Shown here: positions 7,690 through 18,900 of the stretch, in pieces
How positions within the stretch are numbered: position 1 is the stretch's first letter
Layout: each line of letters opens with the position of its first letter
Assembly (NCBI GenBank): GCA_030427505.1
Contig: JAUICH010000021.1
Coordinates: 1-64,000, forward strand
DNA length: 64,000 nt
Direction: 5' to 3'
DNA from: Verrucomicrobiia bacterium
GTDB lineage: Bacteria; Verrucomicrobiota; Verrucomicrobiia; Verrucomicrobiales; DEV007
Translations under genes and position numbers: made by a program
The notes under the pieces: generated by a model
The model's database searches: none
Seen by the model: the letters and a program-made list of their open reading frames with translations, nothing else
What the model was told of the DNA's origin: nothing

Positions 7690-10254
7690 TCAGCGAGCCG
7701 AGACCGTGGCGGAACCCGGAGTATCATCCAGACTCTGCACCTCATTCACGGGCGCTCCGGCCGGGTCGATGACCCTGACGGACACAAACATCAAGATCGC
7801 CCGGCGGGTCTGCTGTTTGATCTTGCTGCGGAACATCCGGCCAACGGCGGGCAGATCGCCCAGCAACGGCACCTTGTCCTCAACCATGTCGATCTGATCG
7901 CCCAAGTAGCCACCGATGGCGATGGTCGAACCGTCGTAAACCGAAACGTTGGTATTGTCTTTTACGGCTTCAAACACCGGCATCAAGATGCGGTTCGGAG
8001 TGGCCTCCGTGAGGTTCACGCCTCCAGATGGCGTGGTCACGCCGAAATTAATGGGACTGCCGTAATTGATAAAGCCCACGAATTCGGAAAGGTCGGAAGT
8101 CACCAACAAGTCCACCGTGGTGTTATCGGGACCCAACTGAGGCTCCACCTCCAGAATGTTGCCAAGTCCCCGGGTTTCGAAGGCCGTGGGGTTGGCCGGC
8201 GTCGCGGCAAAGCCCCCTTCATCCCCGATCACGTCAATGATGTTTCCAGCGAAATCGTAAACAATGATGATGGAATCCGGCGAGGTGTCATTGGGAATTT
8301 CCGGCGGGTCGTATTCGGTGGGATAGATAAACTCCCGAACCTGCTGGATAACCGCCCGTTGTCCTGGATTCACGATCACTCCCGTGCGGTGGACGTGATC
8401 GAAACCTTTCCGTTGATTCAAAGACCGGAGCACCCACTGGAACTGTGGATCGGTAAAGACCCCCGCAATGCCGAAGGTGCCTGGAGCATTGTCGATCGTG
8501 ATCTCGGGAGAATCTCTCTCCAGCACGTCGTCGATCGTAATCCGGCCCCGCGGATCTCCCGACCGCAGCCCGCCCGTCACGGGAGTCGAACCGACTGGAA
8601 TCCCACTACCGGGAAACCTGAAGGGAAATTCGCCGTCAGGAGGGTTCGCTCCCGAACCCACCGTCCCGCCGGAAGCAAAGACGTTCTCACCGCTTCCCGG
8701 CACATCAAAGGCCCCCAAGAGCACGTCATTGTTCCATTCCTTCAGGGCTTGATCATTGATGTCAAAGACGGTGAAATTGATCTTGATCGCTTTTGCTCCG
8801 CCCTGACGGGCCGCGAACACCAGGTTTTCCACCGTGCGAACATTGCCCGGCGTGTTCCGGATGATCAGCGTGCTGGAACTGGGCATGTATTTCGCGAAGG
8901 AGCCCCCAGGGAAATTGACCCCGTTCTGTTCCAGGTAATCCTGCATGGAAATCCGCGTGAGAGGGCTCCCCGCGCCCGCGCCGCCAGCATCCACTGGCGC
9001 GAAGGGATCCACCGGCCCCGAAGGCGCCGCGGCGCCGCCCGCCGTCAGGAACCCCGGCGGGACGACAAAGGTTCTGACGATCAAGTTCGCGTCTTCCCCC
9101 GGCTGGCTCGCCGGAACCAGCGCCACCACGTAGTCGTCCACCCGCATCCGCATGCCGGTTTTGTCAGCAGCGTAGCGCAGCACCTCCCCCAGTGGGATGT
9201 TTTTCAGACTCAGACTCAATGGCCGGTTGGCCGGGTCGTCGGCAGGATCGCTGGAACCAAAGATCACGATGCTGATCCCTTTCTTCAAAGGATCCCGCTC
9301 CACGTTGTCCAGTTCCTGAGACTTCTGCGTCAGGAAAGCCGTGACGTCCCCCAGCCGTGCATCGGTGAATTCAATAACGGGAATTTCAATCCGGTTTAAT
9401 TTTTCTTCGAGCCGGGCCGCCATGGTACCCTCCGAGGTCCCGCCAAGGTCTTGCGTCTGCCTCAGTTCTTCGATGGTTGCCCCGGTAATGGGCACCGGGG
9501 TCTCCCATTCCCGCGCTATGTTTTGGATTTGCGCCGCGCGGGCTTCGTTCCGGGCGATCTGGTAGTAATTCGTCATCTCCTTCTCCACCCGTTCCAACCC
9601 CTGACGGGCGGCCTTGTTGGTGGGATCGAGATTTAGAACCTGATGATACCGGTCCACCGCCTGATTGTAGTCAGCAATCTGGCGAGCCCCTTCCGCCGTT
9701 ACCAGCAGCGCGTCCACCGCGGACACCCGTTCCAGGTGTTCGGGCGTCAGCGCCTTGTTGTAGTAGTCGTCACTCTTTACCCGGCCTATTTGGCGGCGGA
9801 CAGCGGGGGAAATACTGGAGGCCGCCACCTGGGCGTCCCGGGCATCTTCCATAAACAGCGCCAGCATGGTTTCCGCCTCTTTGTAGTGGGCGTCCTGGAT
9901 GAGCCGGTCGCTTTGCTGCAGGACGGCCTCCTGATAGCGCTGAAAGATGGTCTCTCTCAGATTGGCGGTCGCGGGCAACGCCGGAAGACTGCGTAAGGCG
10001 GTGGAAAGCTTTTCGATGGCATCGGAAATCCGTCCCGACTGCCAGTCGTTCTGGGCCTGGGTCAGGAGATCCTGAGCATTCTTCGCCGTGGACTGGCGTT
10101 TTTGGATCTCTCCCCGGGAAACTTCGATCGGTCCCTTCTCCGGGACCTCCGGCGCCTGATCCATTTGGGCATGCCCAGCCACCAGCGGGTATAAGAACAC
10201 CCACAGGCTAGCCACTCCCCAGAAGAAGCGCCTGTTCCGCAAGAATTTCGTCAT
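7690..10254 (-). CDS. Amuc_1098-type type IV pilus outer-membrane (secretin-like) protein
   Basis: This 854-residue protein is counted from the ATG at 10254, which gives a signal peptide ending near VAGHAQ. An upstream in-frame start at 10284 adds ten unlikely residues. Residues about 50-230 are TPR-like helices. Residues about 290-400 form an STN/secretin N-domain region (IPLGEVLRYAADKTGMRMRV). The last 200 residues carry the secretin core, including the diagnostic VPLLGDLPAVGRMFRSK. This layout matches the verrucomicrobial family named after Amuc_1098, thought to form the outer-membrane pore for type IV pili. No other pilus gene lies nearby, so the gene is separated from the pilM-O type genes usually found with it. 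Confidence 0.85.
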   Translation of the reverse strand: MTKFLRNRRFFWGVASLWVFLYPLVAGHAQMDQAPEVPEKGPIEVSRGEIQKRQSTAKNAQDLLTQAQNDWQSGRISDAIEKLSTALRSLPALPATANLRETIFQRYQEAVLQQSDRLIQDAHYKEAETMLALFMEDARDAQVAASSISPAVRRQIGRVKSDDYYNKALTPEHLERVSAVDALLVTAEGARQIADYNQAVDRYHQVLNLDPTNKAARQGLERVEKEMTNYYQIARNEARAAQIQNIAREWETPVPITGATIEELRQTQDLGGTSEGTMAARLEEKLNRIEIPVIEFTDARLGDVTAFLTQKSQELDNVERDPLKKGISIVIFGSSDPADDPANRPLSLSLKNIPLGEVLRYAADKTGMRMRVDDYVVALVPASQPGEDANLIVRTFVVPPGFLTAGGAAAPSGPVDPFAPVDAGGAGAGSPLTRISMQDYLEQNGVNFPGGSFAKYMPSSSTLIIRNTPGNVRTVENLVFAARQGGAKAIKINFTVFDINDQALKEWNNDVLLGAFDVPGSGENVFASGGTVGSGANPPDGEFPFRFPGSGIPVGSTPVTGGLRSGDPRGRITIDDVLERDSPEITIDNAPGTFGIAGVFTDPQFQWVLRSLNQRKGFDHVHRTGVIVNPGQRAVIQQVREFIYPTEYDPPEIPNDTSPDSIIIVYDFAGNIIDVIGDEGGFAATPANPTAFETRGLGNILEVEPQLGPDNTTVDLLVTSDLSEFVGFINYGSPINFGVTTPSGGVNLTEATPNRILMPVFEAVKDNTNVSVYDGSTIAIGGYLGDQIDMVEDKVPLLGDLPAVGRMFRSKIKQQTRRAILMFVSVRVIDPAGAPVNEVQSLDDTPGSATVSAR

Positions 10255-10394
10255 GTGATAACCGTCAAGCTGTTGCACTCCCACGGGGAGCGCTTCGCGA
10301 CCTTATCCAAAGGAGTCTCGGGACGCAAGGCCGGGAGACTACCAGATTCAAAAACCGGTGAACACTTCTTTAGTTCAAAACCTTAAAATAATTT

Positions 10395-12368
10395 CTATAA
10401 GCCCGCGCTTTTCCCTAAATCCGGGGCCTCGCGGAGCTTGAAAACATAAATCCGGTACTGCCTTTCCGTGAGGCCATACAGAATGACCGGTTCCTCAAAG
10501 ACCTTTCGGTCTTCGAGCAGTTTGGCCAGTTCCGGCTTGGCCTCCTTGAGTCCACTGTATTTTCCGTAAATGGCATAGAGGGCATCCCCTTTTTCCTGAG
10601 CCAGCCGGATGGCCCGGCGCATTTCTTCCGCCTCGGAAATCACGCACATGGCCGGATCGTACAAATTCGCGTCGTGCAACCAGCCCACGGTCATCACCTT
10701 CCGCGTCTGGAGGTCATAGTCCGGATAGACGGCTCCGCGGGCCAGTTCGACACTGTCGCGGAGCGGCTGCTTGCTGGTAATGCGGTAGAGCCTCAATGGC
10801 AGCATCAATCCCACGGCGTAAAACACAACCACTCCATACGTCACGAGCCTGGCGCCTCCTTCACCGATGGCCGCTTTCAAGCGGGCGTAGAGCCACTCCC
10901 CTCCTAAACCCAGCAGGAATGGAACGAAAGGGATGAGGTAACAGGCATACCACTTCAGCAAAAGATTTCCGGTCACCAGGCTGGCGGCATACATCCCGGT
11001 CACCGCCACCAGCGCCGCCAGCAGGAACAGCCGCGCCCGCGCGTCAGCCCGGACCAGGGCCACCAGCCCGCCCACCAGCAGGACGGCTCCGCCAAGGAAA
11101 CCAACCATCAAAGGAAGGCCGGGCCAGTACTTCAGCACGGCGGGATTGAATGGGTTCTCGACATCGCCATCCACCCAGGGCATTCCCAGGGTGATTAACC
11201 CCAGCACGTCCGGCCACCAATCGGGCGGGATTCCCAAATCGAGCAGCCCTTCCACCTTGAGGGCGTCACTCACTTCCAGTACCGCCGGCCCCATGACGGC
11301 CAGCAGGAGCATTAGCGCCAACACGTTGGCCACCACCAGGCCCCGCAAGCTGTTCCCGGCGCGGCGTCTTTCTTCACCCGGACCCGCGCGCCAAATCCGC
11401 CAGACCAGCCAGAGGAACACCACCCCACTCAGGGCGGCAGCCAGGTAAACACTGCCCAGAAAACAGCACAGCGCCAGGCCTTCGCACACAGCCAGCCCCA
11501 GCCACCACCGCCACTGCTCCCTTTTCAGGCCGCAGGCCAGAAACCAAAGCCCCAGGCAATAGAAAGCCATCATCAGACTGTAGCCGCGGGCTTCGGTGGA
11601 AAAGGTCACATGCCAGGGGCTCAAAGCCAGCAGCACCCCGGCGAGCCACCCCCTCATGGGAAACCCAAGCTCCCGCCCCAACATGACAAGGGCCCCAATG
11701 GCTGCCAGGCCGCCCACCAGGGAAGGCAGCCGCAGGGCCCATTCATTGATCTCTCCCGGCGCCGCGCCCGTAACCGAGCTCCAAGCCTCATAGCACAACC
11801 GGGACAGCACGGTCTGCGGCACATGGTTGTTCCCCACTTTGTTCCGCCACAACGTTTCCTTCCAGGATACCTCCTTGAATGCGGGTACTTCCCCGGCCTC
11901 CAAATCCGGGAGGGCAAAACGCCCGGAGATATACCGGAAAAAAACGGATGCCTCGTCGTTGTAGAGACTCAAGTCCATGCGCGGCAGACGGAGCGCCGCG
12001 CCGAGCACCAGCACCAGGATAAGTCCCAACCAGAAAACCTTTCCCACCGGCGCGGGTCTGTCGCCGGGAGCCGGTTTCCGGGGGCGAAAACACCAAACCC
12101 ACCACGTCACGGCCAGCCCCAGAGCCAGCACGGCATCGATCGACAGCGCCCACCAGAGCCCGCTTTGCATGTAGTCGTCCAAGCGAGGCCGGCCCGTGGC
12201 GTTGAACGCCGCCATGCCCCAGGAGATGCCTTTCGTCAGGACAAAGCTACCGGCGGACAGGAAAACAACGCTCAGTACTGCCACGAAAACTTTTGCCACC
12301 GGGTGGTTACCCAGCAATTGCCCGATCCTGAACCCACCACCGGTCTCTCTTTGCGCCGCCTTCGCCAT
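10395..12368 (-). CDS. GT39/PMT-like multi-pass glycosyltransferase
   Basis: This is an integral membrane protein of about 657 residues with roughly a dozen hydrophobic helices. The motif LRLPRMDLSLYNDEASVFFRYISG near the first periplasmic loop has the acidic D-E pair typical of polyprenyl-phosphate-dependent ArnT/PMT-type (GT-C) glycosyltransferases. It is followed by RLPSLVGGLAAIGALVMLGRELG and SPWHVTFSTEARGYSLMMAFY, both highly characteristic of the glycosyltransferase family 39-like group. The C-terminal 120 residues are soluble. The role is sugar transfer from a lipid carrier on the periplasmic side of the membrane; the acceptor is unknown. The start is uncertain, because a TTG 93 bp upstream (12461) would extend it into the divergent MFS promoter. 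Confidence 0.8.
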   Translation of the reverse strand: MAKAAQRETGGGFRIGQLLGNHPVAKVFVAVLSVVFLSAGSFVLTKGISWGMAAFNATGRPRLDDYMQSGLWWALSIDAVLALGLAVTWWVWCFRPRKPAPGDRPAPVGKVFWLGLILVLVLGAALRLPRMDLSLYNDEASVFFRYISGRFALPDLEAGEVPAFKEVSWKETLWRNKVGNNHVPQTVLSRLCYEAWSSVTGAAPGEINEWALRLPSLVGGLAAIGALVMLGRELGFPMRGWLAGVLLALSPWHVTFSTEARGYSLMMAFYCLGLWFLACGLKREQWRWWLGLAVCEGLALCCFLGSVYLAAALSGVVFLWLVWRIWRAGPGEERRRAGNSLRGLVVANVLALMLLLAVMGPAVLEVSDALKVEGLLDLGIPPDWWPDVLGLITLGMPWVDGDVENPFNPAVLKYWPGLPLMVGFLGGAVLLVGGLVALVRADARARLFLLAALVAVTGMYAASLVTGNLLLKWYACYLIPFVPFLLGLGGEWLYARLKAAIGEGGARLVTYGVVVFYAVGLMLPLRLYRITSKQPLRDSVELARGAVYPDYDLQTRKVMTVGWLHDANLYDPAMCVISEAEEMRRAIRLAQEKGDALYAIYGKYSGLKEAKPELAKLLEDRKVFEEPVILYGLTERQYRIYVFKLREAPDLGKSAGL

Positions 12369-12475
12369 GCTGTTGAAAAAGGGCGGCACCCTATCACCCG
12401 GTTCGGGAGAAATCGACTTCTTTACGCCATGGCCATCCGGCACCACCTTCGCCGCTAGCAAGCTCTCACTTCCGC

Positions 12476-13948
12476 ATGGCTTCGCAAGATTCTCCCCCCA
12501 CCCCCTCTCCCTCTGGATCCCCGCTTTCCGGCTACACGGGCACCAGCAATGTCTGGCTGTTCATCCTCTTCCGTATTTTCTTCAACTGCCGCTTCTACTA
12601 CCCGGTCTTCGCCATCATGTTCCTGGACTTCGGACTGTCGGAGGAACAGTTCGCGTATCTGAACTTTGGCTGGGCCATCGCCATTGTGGTTCTGGAAGTA
12701 CCTTCAGGCGCTCTGGCCGACCAGTTTGGGCGCCGCACCCTCGTCATCGCCGCTTCGGTTCTGATGGTCATCGAAATGACGGTCATGTGTCTCATGCCCG
12801 TGGTGCACCGGGAAGACTACGGACAAAGCCCGGCGGATCTGGCGGACTACCAGGGCGGTCTGGCCATGCTCTTTTTCGTGTTCCTGATCAACCGCGTGGT
12901 CAGCGGCGCCGCGGAGGCCGCCGCTTCCGGCGCGGACGAAGCCCTCGCTTACGACTCCCTGGACCCCGCCACCCGGGACACGGTTTGGACCCGCATGATG
13001 GCGCACCTCATGCGCTGGCAATCAGTCGGTTTCATCTTTGTGACCCTCATCGGCGCCGCGGTTTACGATCCGGAACTCATGACGAGCGCGGCGAGGCTTT
13101 TTGGCTATGAAGGAGCCCTTACCCAGCGTGCCACGCTGAAGTTTCCCATTTACCTGAATCTGCTCATGGCCTTCATCGCCCTGGGCATTGCCCTGCGCAT
13201 GAGGGAGAACTTCATTCCGGAGCCTTCCCGCGGTGTCTGGACTTCGGTGGTCCGCAGCTTTCGCCGCACCCTCACCACCGGCGGCTGGATCTTGCGCACC
13301 CCGGCCGTCCTCATTTTGATCCTGATCGGCCTCTTCTATGACAGCATCGTGCGCCTCTACTACACGGTGGGCAGCGTGTATCTCCGGGTCTTACAGTTTG
13401 ACGAAGCCTACTTCGGTCTGGTCGGCGTGGCTGGCGCCATCACTGGAATTGTTTCCGCCGCTTTCGTGGAGCGCCTGGCGGCCAATCATACCCCGCGCTT
13501 CAACTTCAGCCTTCTCACCATCCTCATCTTCGCCGGCCTCATCGCGCTCGCCCACCCCCTGGTACCCTATTATGGGGCGGTGTTTCTGATTCCCTTCTGG
13601 ATCGCCATGCGGTTCCTGCACTTTTTCATTTCCTACTACATGAACCGCGTCACCGATTCCGCCCACCGGGCCACGGTGCTGAGCTTTAAAGGCCTGACGA
13701 TGAACCTCGCCTACGGCGCCGTCATGGTGCTTTATGCCGCGCAGACCCGCGCGACGACCGCGCTGAAGGAGGAGTTCCAGGACCCCGCCACTCTTTCCCA
13801 CCAAGCTAAGAGGGCACAGGAAGTCGAGGTGTTTACCGAAGTCATCCAGTGGTGGTGGCCATACTTCGCCGTGGTCGTCCTCGGCCTGTATCTCTACCGG
13901 AAGTTCGCCATCAAAGACAGCCTGAACCACCTGCTCCAGGCCCGCTAA
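12476..13948 (+). CDS. MFS transporter
   Basis: This 490-residue protein has a Ser/Pro-rich cytoplasmic leader (1-22) and about twelve membrane helices. The loop 2-3 motif of the major facilitator superfamily is visible as GALADQFGRRTLV near residues 80-92. A long polar insert of about 80 residues separates helices 3-5 (HREDYGQSPADLADYQGG, then the GADEALAYDSLD region), a pattern seen in DHA1-like carriers with the E-A-L-x-Y-D motif. The substrate is unknown. It starts divergently from the GT39-like gene, so the two may share a regulatory region of about 100 bp. Confidence 0.85.
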   Translation: MASQDSPPTPSPSGSPLSGYTGTSNVWLFILFRIFFNCRFYYPVFAIMFLDFGLSEEQFAYLNFGWAIAIVVLEVPSGALADQFGRRTLVIAASVLMVIEMTVMCLMPVVHREDYGQSPADLADYQGGLAMLFFVFLINRVVSGAAEAAASGADEALAYDSLDPATRDTVWTRMMAHLMRWQSVGFIFVTLIGAAVYDPELMTSAARLFGYEGALTQRATLKFPIYLNLLMAFIALGIALRMRENFIPEPSRGVWTSVVRSFRRTLTTGGWILRTPAVLILILIGLFYDSIVRLYYTVGSVYLRVLQFDEAYFGLVGVAGAITGIVSAAFVERLAANHTPRFNFSLLTILIFAGLIALAHPLVPYYGAVFLIPFWIAMRFLHFFISYYMNRVTDSAHRATVLSFKGLTMNLAYGAVMVLYAAQTRATTALKEEFQDPATLSHQAKRAQEVEVFTEVIQWWWPYFAVVVLGLYLYRKFAIKDSLNHLLQAR

Positions 13949-13996
13949 CGGACAATTCTCGCCCGTTCTCTCGGCGAGGCGCCGTCCGCCCCCATG

Positions 13997-14422
13997 CTAT
14001 CCGCGCCCTTCCTGGGCATCGATCACGTCGAACATGGTTTCCAGGTCCGGCCGTTCCGCCCAGCCGCTCTCGGCTTTCTGGGCCTCCCGGTACCGGCTGA
14101 TCGCGTCGTTCCAACCCAGTTTGCGGGCGTACTCATTCCAGACGCGTTTTTGCACTTTCGACGGATTCAAGCCGGCATCGCAACACCAGGCGAAAACGTC
14201 TTCGTCGCTCCATCCTTCCCTAACCTTCTCGATCACCTGTTCGTGCGTCACTCCCAGAAATCCGCAGCATTGCCCGTCCAGACCCACGGCAAGGCCGAAA
14301 TTTGGCTGATACTCTTCGGGGAGTTCCCCTTTGAGATACAGGCGAATCTTGTCCAGCATTCTCCCGAAGTAACATATTCCTCCGACTTTTTCTCGTGGAC
14401 TTCGTAAGGGTGTAGCCATCAT
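13997..14422 (-). CDS. DUF5069 domain protein
   Basis: This 141-residue cytoplasmic protein opens with the DUF5069 signature: LRSPREKVGGICYFGRMLDK, then LKGELPEEYQPNFG. It continues through FLGVTHEQVIEKVREG and CCDAGLNPSKVQKRVWNEY. The family is widespread in Verrucomicrobiota and related phyla and has no established function. The first of two adjacent ATG codons was taken as the start because the conserved region begins right after it. It converges on the MFS gene (gap about 48 bp). Confidence 0.85.
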   Translation of the reverse strand: MMATPLRSPREKVGGICYFGRMLDKIRLYLKGELPEEYQPNFGLAVGLDGQCCGFLGVTHEQVIEKVREGWSDEDVFAWCCDAGLNPSKVQKRVWNEYARKLGWNDAISRYREAQKAESGWAERPDLETMFDVIDAQEGRG

Positions 14423-14545
14423 TCCCGTCTTCCGGGCTCATTCAAAGATTCATCACTTTGGATGTCTTTTGGACGGTGTTTTAAACGTCGTTCTTACGAA
14501 AATAGTCGATGATTTTCCGCCACATCCCACCCATCTTACCCGCCC

Positions 14546-15820
14546 GTGTCTGACTCAACCGAACCAACATCCAAAGATTCCGCTTCGGGATCACCAGGGG
14601 CTGCCGTTGCGCGCTGGCTTATTCTGACGCTGCTGCTGATCGGCGGTCTCTGGCTGGGCATCCATGCCCTCCTGAAAACTCAACCCTCCGATGAAAGCGC
14701 CGGAGGCGGAGCCGCCGCTGGCGGATTTCCGCCCTCTACCGTGCTGGCTGTGCCAGTCCGGCAGGAAACGGTACAACAAACCCGCCGGGTAACCGGAACG
14801 CTCCAGGCCGTGTCCAGAGCGGAGGTAGCGGCTCAAGAAGCCGCCGCGGTCCAGGAAGTAATGGTCGATGAGGGCGACCTCGTCGAGAAAGGCGAAGTGT
14901 TGGCCGTTCTGGACGGCCGCCGCCTGAAGGCGGAATTCGCGGAAGCCCGGGCACGCGAAACCGCCGCGAAGGCCGGTGTGTCCCAGCGCGAAGCGGAAAC
15001 GAAGCGTGCCGACTCCGACTTGGAGATGAAACGCGGCCTGGTGGAAAAAGGCGCCGTGTCCCGGAGAGAACAGCTCGACGCGGAACGCGAAGCGACCGTG
15101 GCGATCGCCCGTCTCCAGGCGGCCAAGGACGAACTGGCGGCCGTGAAAAGCCAGATAGACCTCCTGCAAGTGCGCCAGGAAGACTTGGAAGTGAAAGCGC
15201 CTTTCCAGGGCCGGATCGTTGCCCGGCATGTGGATCCGGGCGAATGGGTTTCCGCCGGCACCTCGGTGGTGTCTCTGGTTTCCCGCGGCACCATCGAAGC
15301 CTGGCTGGATGTTCCTGAGCGCTACGTCAGTGGCGTGATGGCCGCGGGTGAGAACCTGAAAGTGGGTATCACCGCCGTGAATGAAGTCCTTCCGGCTCAG
15401 GAGGTGACGGTCGTTGCGGACGTGAACTCACGTTCCCGCCTCTTTCCGGTGATCGCCCGCATCGACGACTTGGACGGCACACTCGCTCCGGGCATGTCGG
15501 CGTATGCCGACGTTCCCGTGGACGTGCCGCAAGATCGCCTGGCCATTCCCGTGGATGCGCTGATCTCAGCGCGGGACATGTCCTATGTCTTCCGCGTGGC
15601 CGCGAGTCCCGAGGGGCAGGGACCTCCCTCCGCGGAGAAAGTCGTCGTGGACGTCGTGTTTCAGAATGAAGAAACCGTCTATCTGGACGCTTCCAATTTG
15701 AATGCGGGCGACCAAGTGATCACGGAGGGCAACGAACGCCTCTTTCCCGGCACCCCGCTGGATGTCCATCCGGCGTCAGAAACCGGAACCACTTCACCCG
15801 GCGATGTCGCTCAGCCCTGA
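14546..15820 (+). CDS. RND efflux periplasmic adaptor (membrane fusion protein)
   Basis: This 424-residue protein starts at GTG and has one N-terminal membrane anchor (about 24-45). It then has the split lipoyl/barrel-sandwich domain (RAEVAAQEAAAVQEVMVDEG...GEVLAVLDGRRL, closing at LEVKAPFQGRIVARHVDPGEWV), with an alpha-helical coiled-coil hairpin of about 90 residues between the halves. Beta-barrel and membrane-proximal domains follow. This is the HlyD/AcrA-type adaptor that links the inner-membrane pump to the outer-membrane factor. It is the first gene of a three-gene efflux operon with the next two genes. No local regulator gene is present. Confidence 0.93.
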   Translation: MSDSTEPTSKDSASGSPGAAVARWLILTLLLIGGLWLGIHALLKTQPSDESAGGGAAAGGFPPSTVLAVPVRQETVQQTRRVTGTLQAVSRAEVAAQEAAAVQEVMVDEGDLVEKGEVLAVLDGRRLKAEFAEARARETAAKAGVSQREAETKRADSDLEMKRGLVEKGAVSRREQLDAEREATVAIARLQAAKDELAAVKSQIDLLQVRQEDLEVKAPFQGRIVARHVDPGEWVSAGTSVVSLVSRGTIEAWLDVPERYVSGVMAAGENLKVGITAVNEVLPAQEVTVVADVNSRSRLFPVIARIDDLDGTLAPGMSAYADVPVDVPQDRLAIPVDALISARDMSYVFRVAASPEGQGPPSAEKVVVDVVFQNEETVYLDASNLNAGDQVITEGNERLFPGTPLDVHPASETGTTSPGDVAQP

Positions 15821-15921
15821 GAAGGGCCCGCGCTCGCTTCCTTATTTCTGTCTTAAGTCAGCTCCGGCCCGGACCGGATATGTAGAACTCTGCCATCCGT
15901 CTTCGGAAACACACGAACGTT

Positions 15922-18900
15922 ATGATCGAAGCCGCCATCAAACAGCCCATCACCGTAGCCGTGGGCGTCCTGCTCAGCGTTTTCGCGGGCTTGCTTGCCG
16001 TTTCCCGCGTGCCCATCCGGATGACTCCGGAAGTGGAATCCGTGGTCATTTCCGTGATCACCAACTGGGAAAGCGCCTCCGCCGAGGAGATTGAGAGTGA
16101 CATCGTGGAGGAACAGGAAAAAGTCCTCGGCGAAGTCACTGGCCTGAAGAGCATCATCAGCAAAAGCGCCGCCGGCCAGGGCACGGTGCGTCTGGAATTC
16201 GAAACCGGGACGGACATTGACGACGCCCTGGCGGAAACGCTCCAGAAACTGGACGAGGTCCCCGGTTACCCGGGCGGCGTGCTCCAACCGGTCGTGGAAC
16301 CGGTGGACCCGGAATCCGTGGACTACATCGCCTGGGTGGGCCTGGCCTCCACGGATCCGGAATTCGATCCCTCCACCCTGCACGACTTCATGGTGCGGCG
16401 CCTACAGCCCCGTTTCGACCGGGTGCCCGGCATTTCCCAGGTGGGTCTCCACGGATCGCGCGAATCGGAGCTTCACATTCTGGTGGACCCTCGCGCCATG
16501 GCGCAGCGCGGCATCACCTACAGCCAGCTTCAGAGCGCGGTGCAGGGCGCCAACGTAAACCTCTCCGCCGGAAAGATCGAGGAAGGCAAGCGCGACATCC
16601 GCGTCCGCACCACGGGACGTTTCGAAGGTCCGGAAGACGTCACGAAAATGGTCATTTACCGGGACGAGAGCGGACCGGTCTACCTGGGCGACATCGCGGA
16701 AGTCCGTGAAGCTTATAAAGAACCGAACAGTTGGGCACGCGCCCGCGGCTTCCAGATGCCGTTCTTTAATTTCCAGCTCTCCCGGGGCGCCAACCTGCTG
16801 GAGACGATTGACGCCCTGAAAGCGGAGATCGCCGAAATGAACCGTCCCGGAGGCATCCTGGAAGAACAGGCGCTGGCCTTGGGCATCGACGGCAAGTTGG
16901 AACTGGTCCAAGTGTACGATTCCACCACGTATGTGGAAGACGCCATCGACCTCGTGCAGTCAAACCTGGCGGTGGGTGGCATTCTGGCCACCATCACCCT
17001 GCTATTCTTTCTCCGCTCTCTGCGCACGGTGGGCATCATCGCCATCGCGATCCCGGTCTCCGTCATCGCTTCCTTCGTGGTGCTGGTCGGCCTGGGCCGT
17101 TCCATCAACATCATCTCCCTGGCCGGTCTGGCTTTCGCTGTCGGGATGGTGGTGGACAACGCCATCGTGGTCATTGAGAACATATATCGGCACATAGAGA
17201 TGGGGAAATCCGTCCGCCAGGCCTCTCTGGACGGAACGAAGGAAGTCGCCGGCGCCGTGGTGGCCTCCACCATGACCACCTTGGTGGTGTTCTTCCCCAT
17301 TCTCCTCATTGAAGAAACCGCCGGTCAGCTTTTCCGCGATATCTCCCTGGCCATCATGTCGGCGGTGGGGCTGAGCATGGTGGTTTCCGTTACCGTCATT
17401 CCGGCGGCGTCGGCGCGCTTCCTCAGTAATGGCGAGGGCGGCGGAAAACTTTTCAATGCCCTGTTCAACAATCCCGTTTCGCGGTTCTTCAGCGCCCCCT
17501 TCCGCTGGACCTACAAATTCTTCAACTGGCTGCCGGACGCCGTGGCGAGCATTGTTTCGTTCATCTCCCGCTCCACCATCCGGCAGGTCGCGGTGTTCTC
17601 CTTCTTCACGCTGGTTACCGTCGTGGGCACGGGGATTCTCCTGCCTCCGCTGGACTATCTCCCCACGGGGAACCGGAACGTAATCTTCGGGCTGCTCTTT
17701 CCCCCGCCGAGCTACAATCTGGAGCAACTTTCCGAAATGGGGCGCCGCGTGGAAGAACGCATGAAACCCGCCTGGGAACTCACCCCAAACCAGTTCGGCA
17801 TCGAGGACATTACGGAGGACCGCGCTGGCGTTCCCCGCATCAGCACGGAAAAACCGCCTCAGGTTCCGGACAGCCTGGCTCCCGGCCAGATGATCGATCC
17901 GCCCCCGCTTAGCAACTACTTCCTGGTCAGCTTCGAGGGCCGGATGTTCCATGGCTCGGTCTCGGAGGACAAGAAGAAGGTCATCGACGCCATTTCCCTG
18001 ATGAACTACGCCACTTCCGGCGTCTCCGCTCCGGACACCATCGCCTTTGCGTTCCAGTTCCCTCTCTTCCGGGTGGGCGGGACCACGGGCTCGGCCATCA
18101 AGATCGACCTGACCGGAGACGACCTGGGTCAGATCAGCGGCGCCACGGGAGCCCTCTTTGGCGCGCTGATGCAGGACTTCGGCCCGCAGACTCTCAAGCC
18201 GGAGCCCCCCAACTTTTCCCTCCCCCTGTCGGAACTGCGCGTCGTGCCGGACGACGAACGGCTGCGAGAGCTGGGCATGACCCGCGCCGATCTGGGCCTG
18301 GCGATTCAAGCCAATGGCGACGGCATCCTGCTCTTCCGCCAATACGAGGAGCACGGCGAATTGAAAGACCTCAAGATCCTGAGCAAATACTCCCGTGGGG
18401 AGGACGCCCTGGCGGCCCTGAAACGCGCCCCGGTGGCCACCCCCATCGGCGCCGTGGTGGACTTCGACAGCGTGGCCAAACTGGAGCGGGTGCGCAGCCC
18501 GGACGAAATCCGCCATGTGGACCGCCTGCGCGCCGTGACGCTGGAGTTTACCCCGCCGCGCGGCATTCCGCTGGAGAACGCGATCAACGCGGTGGAAGAG
18601 AAGGTGGAAGGTCTCCGCCAGGCTGGCGCCATTCCCTCCTCTGTGTCGGTCAGCCTCTCCGGTTCCGCCGGTAACCTGAACGAGATCAAAACCGCGCTGT
18701 TGGGAGACGGGACGCTTTTCGGCACGATTTCGAGCACGCTGGTCCTGGCCTTCCTGGTGGTCTACCTGTTGCTGGTGATCCTGTTCCAGAGCTGGACCTA
18801 CCCCTTGGTCATCATGCTCAGCGTGCCGCTGGCCACCTTTGGCGGTTTCCTGGGCCTGGCGCTGGTGCACTGGGTCAGCGTGGCGGACCGCTACTCGCCA

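Noticed and set aside
8359-9399. 346-codon plus-strand frame opposite the secretin gene
   Set aside because: Antisense artefact in GC-rich DNA; no domain signature, while the minus strand shows secretin motifs.
10285-10394. Possible terminator before the secretin gene
   Set aside because: Only a 5 bp stem (TGAAC/GTTCA) with a long loop was found; not strong enough to call.
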